Below are positions 1 to 5,211 of a stretch of DNA of 5,211 bases, piece by piece (the stretch's first letter is position 1; each line of letters opens with the position of its first letter). Made by a program: the position numbers and the translations under genes. The notes under the pieces are model-generated. The model made no database searches, had not been told where the DNA came from, and saw only the letters and a list, made by a program, of their open reading frames with translations. Source of the stretch: Paracoccaceae bacterium (lineage in GTDB: Bacteria > Pseudomonadota > Alphaproteobacteria > Rhodobacterales > Rhodobacteraceae); assembly GCA_007121055.1 (NCBI GenBank), contig SKMM01000162.1, positions 1 through 5,211 of the forward strand. Direction: 5' to 3'.

Positions 1-636
1 ACGCCCTTCGGGTCGGCCTCCATCCTGCTGATTTCCTGGGCCTATTGCCTGATGATGGGCGGCGCGGGGCTGACGCAGGCCACCCGCGTGGCGATCCTGT
101 CGGCGAACTATCTCGCCAGCCGCCTGGGGCGGGATTATCCCGTGCTCTATCGTGGCCGGGGGGGGCGCGTGGCGCATGAGTGCATCCTCGACACCCGCCC
201 CTTTGCCACCGCCGGCGTCACCGTGGACGACATTGCCAAGCGCCTGATCGACTGCGGCTTCCACGCGCCCACCATGAGCTGGCCCGTCGCCGGCACCCTG
301 ATGATCGAGCCCACCGAGAGCGAGACCAAGGCCGAGCTTGACCGCTTCACCGACGCCATGGCTGCCATCCGCGCCGAGATCGCCGATGTCGAAGCGGGCA
401 AGATCGCGGTCGCCGACAGCCCCCTGCGCCACGCCCCCCACACGGTCGAGGACCTCGTGGCCAACTGGACCCGCGCCTATGGCCGCGAGCAGGGCTGCTT
501 CCCACCCGGAGCTTTCCGCGTGGATAAATACTGGCCCCCTGTCGGGCGGGTCGACAATGTCCACGGCGACCGCCACCTTGTCTGCACCTGCCCGCCAGTC
601 GAGGAGGCGGCCGCGGCCGAAGACCTGCCGGCCTGA
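1..636 (+). CDS. gcvP: Glycine dehydrogenase (decarboxylating), P protein, C-terminal part (5' end outside window)
   Basis: This is the last 211 residues of the PLP-dependent P protein of the glycine cleavage system. The enzyme decarboxylates glycine and passes the aminomethyl group to the lipoyl arm of GcvH in the cytosol. The frame is open from base 1 and ends at TGA 634-636. The fragment starts with TPFGSASILLISW and continues with the family signatures GRVAHECILD (residues 56-65 of the fragment), GFHAPTMSWPVAGTLMIEPT (86-105) and the terminal block DKYWPPVGRVDNVHGDRHLV (175-194) followed by CTCPP. These align by eye over their whole length with the E. coli GcvP C-terminus. Full-length proteins are about 950 residues, so roughly three quarters, including the PLP lysine, lies to the left. 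A short Ala/Glu-rich tail (EEAAAAEDLPA) follows the conserved end, which is normal variation. No frameshift or lost motif is visible. Identification is secure; only the start is missing. Confidence 0.97.
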   Translation, partial: TPFGSASILLISWAYCLMMGGAGLTQATRVAILSANYLASRLGRDYPVLYRGRGGRVAHECILDTRPFATAGVTVDDIAKRLIDCGFHAPTMSWPVAGTLMIEPTESETKAELDRFTDAMAAIRAEIADVEAGKIAVADSPLRHAPHTVEDLVANWTRAYGREQGCFPPGAFRVDKYWPPVGRVDNVHGDRHLVCTCPPVEEAAAAEDLPA

Positions 637-661
637 GCGGCCCGGCGCCGCGCCTGCCCCT

Positions 662-685
662 GCGACCGTCGGGGCGGTCGGTCGC
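662..685 (+). terminator. Possible gcvP transcription terminator hairpin
   Basis: GCGACCG (662-668) and CGGTCGC (679-685) are perfect inverted repeats that give a 7-bp GC-rich stem with a 10-base loop, 25 bases after the gcvP stop codon. The position suits a terminator. There is no T-run after it (GCAGTGGGACC), so it is not a classic intrinsic terminator. It could be a Rho-associated 3' end structure or chance pairing in GC-rich DNA. Confidence 0.25.
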
Positions 686-720
686 GCAGTGGGACCTACG
701 GGGTCGGAAACGCCCGTGGG

Positions 721-772
721 TCATTCCCGAGCGATATTCACGGTTTATTTCTGTCTCCCTCGGCATATGCTT
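721..772 (+). promoter_or_regulatory. AT-richer patch, candidate promoter for the sensor kinase gene
   Basis: This stretch contains GATATTCACGGTTTATTTC and CATATGCT. It is clearly lower in GC than everything around it and lies just upstream of the chosen kinase start. TATGCT (766-771) shares four of six bases with a -10 element, and TTTATT (744-749) is a poor -35 match at a 16-base spacing. Transcription would then begin near 778 and give a short leader holding the GGAG ribosome binding site. The match is weak; the local base composition is the stronger hint. Confidence 0.25.
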
Positions 773-782
773 GCGCAGCCCC

Positions 783-786
783 GGAG
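783..786 (+). promoter_or_regulatory. Ribosome binding site (GGAG) that decides the kinase start
   Basis: GGAG lies 10 bases before the ATG at 797. The other in-frame ATG at 767 (which would add MLAQPRSRES) is preceded by TCTGTCTCCCTCGGCAT, with no purine-rich Shine-Dalgarno match. This favours 797 as the translation start. Confidence 0.55.
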
Positions 787-796
787 CCGTGAATCC

Positions 797-3700
797 ATGT
801 CGCTCGACCGTGCAGAGTTCAGCCCAGTTCCGGCCACGGGGGACCCGTGGTCAGTGGCGGTGTTGGCCGATCTTGCGCAGCGTGCGCCAAGGGACCTGCC
901 GGACGCGGCGGCTGCAGCGCTCGGGGCGCTGGCGCCGGCGGCAGGATTCATGCGGGCGGAGGTCGGGGGGCCGGGTACGGACCCTCCGTGGCTGGTCTGG
1001 ACGGCAAGGCCATCGGGCGACAGCACCGCCGCGGAGGTCGAGGGGGCCGGGGCGCAGGTCACCGTCCCATTTGCCTGTGACGGCAGGCCCGCAGGCCAGG
1101 TCCGGTTCTTCTGGGCCGCAGGGCACACAGGCGTCCCGAATGAAGCTCTGCGCGGCAGGCTCGCCCCGATTGCCGCCGGCATCGGAGCGGTCGTGGCCCG
1201 CGGGTGGGCGGCACTGCCGGCCGCCCGGGGCGGCTCGGCGCCCCTGGGCGATGGGCTGTCGCCTCGCCCCATTGCTTCCCTGACCTGCCTCAGTGACCTG
1301 TCCAATGTGTTTCGCGATGTGGTCATGCGCACCACCGACCTCGTGGTCGTCACCGACGCGCACCGGCGAATCGTCTGGGTCAATCCCGCGTTCGAGGCCC
1401 TAACCGGCTGGTCGCTGGCGGAGGTGCGCGGGCAGGACCCGGGTCGGCTGCTGCGCAACGGGGACACCGCGCCGCAGACGCTGGAGCGGATCCGCACGGC
1501 CCTTGCGGCCGGCCACGGCGTGCGGGCCGAGGTGCGCAACCATACCCGCGATGGCCGGTCCTACTGGGTCGACCTCGACATCCAGCCGCTCCACGATGAG
1601 GGCAACCGGCTGACGGGCTTCGTCTCGGTGCAGTCCGACATCACCGACCGGATCGCGCTGGCGGAACGCCTGGTCACCGCCGAGCGCAACGCGACCGCCG
1701 CCCATGTGCGCCTCGCCAACGCGCTCGAAGCGCTGCCCGATCCCATGGCGCTGTTCGACGCCGACGCGCGGCTGGTGATCGCCAACGATGCCTGGCAGCG
1801 GGTCTATGCCGGCGCGCACGGCCCGCTGTCGCCGGGGACGCCGCTGGAGCAGGTGCTGCGCGCCCGCATCCCGCCCGACGCGTCGCCGGAGACCGCCGAG
1901 GCGCTTCTGGCGCAGGCCCGCGCCGACCTCTGTGCGCCGCTCGGCCAGCGCGAGGTCGCCGGACCCGGCGGCCGCTGGTGGCGCTGCCTCGACATCGCGA
2001 CCGCCAACCGCGACCGGCTGATGGTCCGGATCGAGATCACCCACCGCAAGCAAGAACAGGCCGTGCTGAAGGACCTGGCGGATCAGGCCGCCGCCGCCCG
2101 GCGGTTCCTCGAAGGGGCGATCGCAGTGCTGCCGGACGCCTTCGTCCTGTTCGACGCCGAAGACCGGCTGGTCCTGTGCAACGACCGCTATCGCGAGGTC
2201 TATCCGCGGTGCACCGACAAGATGCAGCCGGGTCATACCTTCGAAGAGCTTCTGCGCACGGCTGTCGCCCGCGGCGAGATGGCCGATGCCATCGGCCGCG
2301 AGGAGGCCTTCATCGCCGAGCGGCTGGCGCGCTTTCATCAGGCCGACAGCGACATCGAACAGCGTCTGTCCGATGGCCGCTGGCTGCGCATCATCGAACG
2401 CCGCCTGCCGGACGGCAGCCGCGTCGGCATGCGCATTGACATCACCCCGCTGAAGGCGGCCGAACAAAGGCTCGCCGGCATCATCGAGGGCGCCCAGGTC
2501 GCCACCTGGGAATGGCTCTCCACCAGCGGTCTGACGGTGATCGACGACCGGTGGTCCGGGATCCTTGGCTGGCCGCCGGAGGCCCTCGCCGGGCTCGATG
2601 TCGCAAGGCTGCGCGGGCTCGTGCACCCCGAGGACCGCGCAGGCGTCCACGCCGCGGCCCAGCGCGTGCTGACCGGCCGGGAGGAGTTGTTCGACCGTGA
2701 GTTGCGCCTGCGCCACGGCACGGGCTGCTGGATCTGGGTGCAGGCGCGCGGCCGCGTCACCCGCCGCGACCGGCGCGGCCGGGCGGCATCCTTTGCGGGG
2801 GTGTTTCTCGACATCACCGACCGCAAGATGCTGGAGATGCGGCTCGCGGCGGAGCGTCAGCAGCTTGCACAGCTGATGGACACCTCGGTGTCGGGAATCG
2901 TCGCCTTTGATCTTCTGGGACGCGTGGTGTTCTGCAACCGCGAGGCCGAGCGGATCCTTGGCATCCCCGAAGGCGCCGAACTGCCGCTTGACCCCGAAAC
3001 CTTCGGCCTGCGGACCGAGTCACTGGACGGCCGGCCGTTTCCGCGCGCTGCCAACGCCTTCCGGCAGGTGCTCGCCACCGGCCGGCAGGTGCGTGACGTG
3101 CGCTACGCGATCGTCTCGGGCGACGGGCGTCGCCGCTGCCTGTCGGTCAACGCCGCCCCGCTGCAGCGTCCTGACACCGATGTGGCTGTCGTCTGTACCG
3201 TGGCCGACATCACCGACCAGCTCGCCGCCGAGGAGGCCCTGCGCCGCGCGCTGGCCGAGGAGGCCCGCATCGCCGAACGCTTCCGCGAGGTGTCCGAGGT
3301 CGGCCGGTCCTGGGTCTGGGAGCAGGACGCGAACCTGCGCTACACCTACCAGTCTCACGCGCTCCAGCACATCATCGGCCGCACCCGCGCGCAGATCATG
3401 GGCAAGACTCGGCAGGAGGTGTACGCCGACTCGCCCGAGGTCTTCGCGTCAGCCGACTGGGGCTGGCTGGAGGCGCAGATCGCCGCGCGCAAGCCGTTTC
3501 ACGATTTCACCTATGCCGTTCCGGGCCCCGGGGGGCAGGAGCTCTGGATCCAGATCAACGGCCGGCCGATCTTTGACGCCAACGGCGTCTTCGTCGGGTA
3601 TCGCGGCAGCGGGCGCGACGTGACTGGGCATTTCGCGGCCCGGCTGGCGGCGGAGGCGGCCAACCGCACCAAATCCGAATTCCTCGCCAACATGAGCCAC

Positions 3701-4798
3701 GAGATCCGTACGCCCCTGAACGGCGTCCTCGGCATGGCCGAACTGCTGCACGACCGGGTGGAGGATCCGGCCAGCCGCGAGATGGCCGCGCAGATCCGCG
3801 ATTCGGGTCAGCATCTTCTAACCATCCTCAACGACATCCTCGACATGTCCAAGATCGAGGCCGGCAAGCTCAGCCTCGAGGTCGTGGCCTTCGACCCGGC
3901 CGCACTGCTGGCCCGCGTCGGCGCGCTGCACGCGCCCGTGGCGCAGGAGAGGGGTCTCGGTCTCGAGCTCCTGTGCGACCCGCCGGACCCGGCGCGCCGA
4001 CTCGGCGATCCCCATCGCCTGCAGCAGATCCTGCACAACCTTCTGTCGAACGCGCTGCGCTTCACGCCCGAGGGGCGCGTGCGCGTGCAGCTGACCGCCA
4101 AAGCCGGCGGCCCGCTGACCTGCGAAATCACCGACACCGGCATCGGCATGGGCCCCGAGCAGCTCGGGCGTCTGTTCCGTCCCTTCGAACAGGCCGACCG
4201 CAGCACCAGCCGCCGCTTTGGCGGCACCGGGCTCGGCACCTCCATCGTCAAGAAGCTCGTCGACCTGATGGACGGCGCCATCGCCGTGGACAGCCAGCCC
4301 GGCGCGGGCACCCGCGTCCGCGTCAGCCTGCCCCTGCCCGAGGCTCCGGCGGCGGACCCGCGGCCTGGCGGCATGCCCCGCCCCGCCGAGGGCGGTGGCG
4401 ATGTGGCGGAGGCGCTGGCGGGACTGCATCTGCTGGTGGCCGACGACAATCTCACCAACCGCCGGCTGCTGGAGCTCATCCTGCAGCAGGCCGGCGCCAC
4501 GCTGCATCTGGCCGAGCATGGCGCGGCGGCGGTGGAGGCCTGGACGCCGGGGCGCTTCGATGCGCTGCTTCTGGACATCTCGATGCCCGGGATGGACGGC
4601 TGTGCGGCGCTGGCGGCGATTCGCGCCGCCGCCGAGGCGGCTGGCGCGCCGCCCCCGCCGGCTCTGGCCATCACCGCCAACGCCATGACCCACCAGGTGG
4701 CCGAGTACCGCATCGCCGGCTTCGATGGCCATGTCGCCAAGCCCTTCCGTCGCCACGACCTGATCGCGGCGGTCCTGGCGCTTCCCGGGCTGCGCTGA
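797..4798 (+). CDS. Multi-PAS hybrid sensor histidine kinase with C-terminal receiver
   Basis: A 1333-residue hybrid histidine kinase that should sense a cytoplasmic signal, autophosphorylate on His and pass the phosphate to its own receiver Asp. No signal peptide or membrane segment is seen, so it is probably soluble. Order: Ala-rich GAF-like region (about 17-137); PAS1 (about 168-285), PAS2 (303-418), PAS3 (433-553), PAS4 (556-677, PAS_3 style, with VHPEDRAG and CWIWVQARG), PAS5 (686-809) and PAS6 (825-945). Five of the six end in a D/E-I-T type motif (DITDR 281, EITHRK 413, DITPLK 548, DITDRK 672, DITDQL 804); PAS6 ends in DVTGH (941). HisKA has SHEIRTPLN with phospho-acceptor His968. HATPase_c has the N box (NLLSNALRFT, Asn1085), G1 box DTGIGM (1113-1118), F box LFRPFEQAD (1126-1134) and G2 box GGTGLGTSI (1142-1150). 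A Pro/Ala linker (1181-1208) leads to the receiver with DD 1216-1217, acceptor Asp1260, Thr1293 and Lys1315. All catalytic residues are present, so it should be active. There is no HPt domain and no partner gene in view; the signal is unknown. The start at 797 was chosen over ATG 767 because of the GGAG site; the frame stays open upstream inside gcvP, but that part is not family-like. Confidence 0.95.
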   Translation: MSLDRAEFSPVPATGDPWSVAVLADLAQRAPRDLPDAAAAALGALAPAAGFMRAEVGGPGTDPPWLVWTARPSGDSTAAEVEGAGAQVTVPFACDGRPAGQVRFFWAAGHTGVPNEALRGRLAPIAAGIGAVVARGWAALPAARGGSAPLGDGLSPRPIASLTCLSDLSNVFRDVVMRTTDLVVVTDAHRRIVWVNPAFEALTGWSLAEVRGQDPGRLLRNGDTAPQTLERIRTALAAGHGVRAEVRNHTRDGRSYWVDLDIQPLHDEGNRLTGFVSVQSDITDRIALAERLVTAERNATAAHVRLANALEALPDPMALFDADARLVIANDAWQRVYAGAHGPLSPGTPLEQVLRARIPPDASPETAEALLAQARADLCAPLGQREVAGPGGRWWRCLDIATANRDRLMVRIEITHRKQEQAVLKDLADQAAAARRFLEGAIAVLPDAFVLFDAEDRLVLCNDRYREVYPRCTDKMQPGHTFEELLRTAVARGEMADAIGREEAFIAERLARFHQADSDIEQRLSDGRWLRIIERRLPDGSRVGMRIDITPLKAAEQRLAGIIEGAQVATWEWLSTSGLTVIDDRWSGILGWPPEALAGLDVARLRGLVHPEDRAGVHAAAQRVLTGREELFDRELRLRHGTGCWIWVQARGRVTRRDRRGRAASFAGVFLDITDRKMLEMRLAAERQQLAQLMDTSVSGIVAFDLLGRVVFCNREAERILGIPEGAELPLDPETFGLRTESLDGRPFPRAANAFRQVLATGRQVRDVRYAIVSGDGRRRCLSVNAAPLQRPDTDVAVVCTVADITDQLAAEEALRRALAEEARIAERFREVSEVGRSWVWEQDANLRYTYQSHALQHIIGRTRAQIMGKTRQEVYADSPEVFASADWGWLEAQIAARKPFHDFTYAVPGPGGQELWIQINGRPIFDANGVFVGYRGSGRDVTGHFAARLAAEAANRTKSEFLANMSHEIRTPLNGVLGMAELLHDRVEDPASREMAAQIRDSGQHLLTILNDILDMSKIEAGKLSLEVVAFDPAALLARVGALHAPVAQERGLGLELLCDPPDPARRLGDPHRLQQILHNLLSNALRFTPEGRVRVQLTAKAGGPLTCEITDTGIGMGPEQLGRLFRPFEQADRSTSRRFGGTGLGTSIVKKLVDLMDGAIAVDSQPGAGTRVRVSLPLPEAPAADPRPGGMPRPAEGGGDVAEALAGLHLLVADDNLTNRRLLELILQQAGATLHLAEHGAAAVEAWTPGRFDALLLDISMPGMDGCAALAAIRAAAEAAGAPPPPALAITANAMTHQVAEYRIAGFDGHVAKPFRRHDLIAAVLALPGLR

Positions 4799-4833
4799 CC
4801 AAGTCCTTCTTCAGAGGGTCGACCATTGGGCAG

Positions 4834-4875
4834 GGCCGGCGGGCGACGGTTCAGCCCGCGGTCCGGATGCCGGCC
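4834..4875 (+). terminator. Nested inverted repeats after the kinase gene, possible 3' end structure
   Basis: Thirty-six bases after the stop codon, GGCCGGC (4834-4840) pairs perfectly with GCCGGCC (4869-4875). Inside it GCGGGC (4839-4844) can pair with GCCCGC (4854-4859), sharing two bases with the outer arm, so either a single inner hairpin or a longer stem with a bulge can form. The location fits the 3' end of the kinase transcript. No T-run follows, so a classic intrinsic terminator is not supported. Confidence 0.3.
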
Positions 4876-4927
4876 TGACGCGCACCGCTTCGCCGCAGGC
4901 ACCGCCGTGCGTCAAGTCAGATTGACG
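4876..4927 (+). repeat. Mutually exclusive inverted repeats (TGACG / CGTCA / TGACG)
   Basis: TGACG (4876-4880) can pair with CGTCA (4910-4914). The pairing is reinforced by CAC (4883-4885) with GTG (4907-4909) after a two-base bulge. The same CGTCA arm, extended to CGTCAA (4910-4915), is also the perfect complement of TTGACG (4922-4927) across a six-base loop. The two hairpins cannot form together. TTGACG is also a good -35 match, so the second repeat may instead be an operator or simply promoter sequence. The pairing is seen directly; any function is inference. Confidence 0.4.
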
Positions 4928-4951
4928 GTTGCGGTGTCGGGTTCGCATGGC
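4922..4951 (+). promoter_or_regulatory. Candidate promoter of the B12-controlled transcript
   Basis: TTGACG (4922-4927) matches a sigma-70 -35 box in five of six bases. About 17-18 bases downstream the sequence is CATGGC (4946-4951), a poor -10 box, as often seen in GC-rich alphaproteobacteria. A transcript from here would begin near 4958, just before the aptamer at 4971, which is where a riboswitch leader is expected to start. The -35 box and position support it; the -10 box does not. Confidence 0.3.
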
Positions 4952-4970
4952 TACACCTGTCCATGTCCCG
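4938..4970 (+). repeat. Dyad-symmetric element directly before the riboswitch
   Basis: CATGG (4946-4950) and CCATG (4961-4965) are perfect inverted repeats around the 10-base centre CTACACCTGT. Outside them CGGG (4938-4941) pairs with CCCG (4967-4970). The last base of this dyad abuts the first base of the aptamer closing stem at 4971. As RNA it would be an interrupted hairpin stacked against the aptamer; as DNA it would be an operator-like palindrome over the candidate -10 region. Confidence 0.4.
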
Positions 4971-5145
4971 GTTCGGGCGGGAGACCGTCCGGAGCGAAAG
5001 GGAACCCGGTGCAAATCCGGGGCTGCCCCCGCAACTGTGAGCGGCGAGCGGCGTCTCCATGTGCCACTGGTCCCAGGCGACAAGACGCCTGGCCGGGAAG
5101 GCGAGGCGTCCGCCCTGACCCGCGAGCCAGGAGACCTGCCGGAAC
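4971..5145 (+). promoter_or_regulatory. Cobalamin (B12) riboswitch aptamer
   Basis: This is a classic cobalamin aptamer of the adenosylcobalamin-type family (Rfam RF00174 style), which represses downstream B12 synthesis, uptake or B12-independent isozyme genes when the cofactor binds. The 3' B12 box AGCCAGGAGACCTGCC (5125-5140) fits the consensus. The closing stem pairs GTTCGGGCGGG (4971-4981) with CCTGCCGGAAC (5135-5145), with one G-G mismatch and one G-U pair. The core GGGAACCCGGTGCAAATCC (5000-5018) forms a hairpin of CCCGG (5005-5009) with CCGGG (5017-5021). It is followed by GCTGCCCCCGCAACTGTGAG (5022-5041), where CCGC (5029-5032) pairs with GCGG (5041-5044). The conserved GCCACTG (5063-5069) and GGGAAGGCG (5095-5103) flank a peripheral 7-bp hairpin, CCAGGCG (5073-5079) with CGCCTGG (5086-5092). 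All core blocks are present, so it should bind ligand. The controlled gene lies past the window's right edge on the + strand. Confidence 0.96.
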
Positions 5146-5211
5146 GATCACCCTTCCCGGGTGCGGGGTGCGCCTTCGGGAGCGGTTCGACCGCAGCGGT
5201 GACGCCTTTCG
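5146..5211 (+). promoter_or_regulatory. Start of the riboswitch expression platform (truncated)
   Basis: These 66 bases follow the aptamer and contain no ATG and no recognisable reading frame. CACCC (5149-5153) pairs with GGGTG (5159-5163) around TTCCC, and GCGGT (5182-5186) pairs with ACCGC (5190-5194) around TCG. A direct repeat AGCGGT (5181-5186 and 5195-5200) surrounds the second hairpin. GACGCCTTT (5201-5209) is a short C/T-rich end that could belong to a terminator or ribosome-binding-site sequestering arm, but the window ends before this can be decided. The regulated gene is not visible. Confidence 0.5.

Noticed and set aside
644..654. GGCGCCGCGCC after gcvP as a hairpin
   Set aside because: The two arms leave only a one-base loop, so it cannot fold as a hairpin; it is just a GC-rich stretch.
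1298..1651. PAS1 as a blue-light LOV photoreceptor
   Set aside because: The cysteine needed for the flavin adduct is replaced by Pro215 in the GQDPGRLL segment.
1400..2716. A 438-codon open frame on the minus strand inside the kinase gene
   Set aside because: It lies fully antisense to clear PAS-coding sequence, its product is low-complexity and Gly/Arg/Val-rich with no recognisable domain, and long antisense frames are expected at this GC content.
4233..4244. The G2 box reading GLGTSI instead of GLGLSI as a sign of an impaired kinase
   Set aside because: The glycines of the G2 box are all present, and Thr at this position is, to my knowledge, common in related hybrid kinases.
3808..4902. 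Long minus-strand open frames over the kinase core and receiver
   Set aside because: They are antisense to intact H-box, N, G1, F, G2 and receiver motifs; the products are Ser/Arg/Ala-rich and resemble no family.
4811..5083. A 90-codon minus-strand frame overlapping the spacer and riboswitch
   Set aside because: It runs antisense through the conserved B12 aptamer core; its sequence is explained by RNA structure on the + strand, not by protein coding.
1..5211. CRISPR arrays, tRNA or rRNA genes, insertion sequences and attachment sites
   Set aside because: I saw no regularly spaced repeats, no cloverleaf or rRNA motifs, no transposase-like frame and no flanking direct repeats. The composition is uniform apart from the AT-richer patch at 721-772.

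Overview
The window looks like chromosomal DNA from a GC-rich alphaproteobacterium, most likely a Rhodobacterales/Rhodobacteraceae member. The basis is the strong GC bias at third codon positions, the sequence style of the glycine decarboxylase tail, and a soluble multi-PAS hybrid histidine kinase of a type common in that group. The taxonomic call is inference from protein style and not from a marker gene.

Layout, all on the + strand. (1) 1-636 is the 3' end of gcvP (glycine cleavage system P protein), cut by the left edge of the window. (2) 637-796 is a 160-base intergenic region with a GC-rich hairpin that may end the gcvP transcript, then an AT-richer patch that may hold a promoter, then a GGAG ribosome binding site. 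(3) 797-4798 is one large gene for a 1333-residue cytoplasmic sensor. It has a GAF-like N-terminal region, six PAS domains in tandem, a HisKA/HATPase core with all its motifs, and a C-terminal receiver with all its catalytic residues. (4) 4799-4970 is noncoding and unusually rich in inverted repeats. (5) 4971-5145 is a clear cobalamin (B12) riboswitch aptamer. (6) 5146-5211 is the start of its expression platform; the controlled gene lies beyond the right edge.

The three units do not form an obvious pathway. gcvP is one-carbon/glycine metabolism. The kinase appears to be a stand-alone signalling gene with its own intergenic space on both sides; it lacks an HPt domain and no partner response regulator is visible. 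The riboswitch opens a separate B12-controlled transcription unit. I found no convincing tRNA, rRNA, insertion sequence, CRISPR array or phage feature, and no minus-strand gene that looks real. The points most worth a second look are the six-PAS architecture (including a LOV/NifL-like first PAS without the photoactive cysteine and a near-duplicate PAS2/PAS3 pair) and the palindromes packed between the kinase stop codon and the riboswitch.
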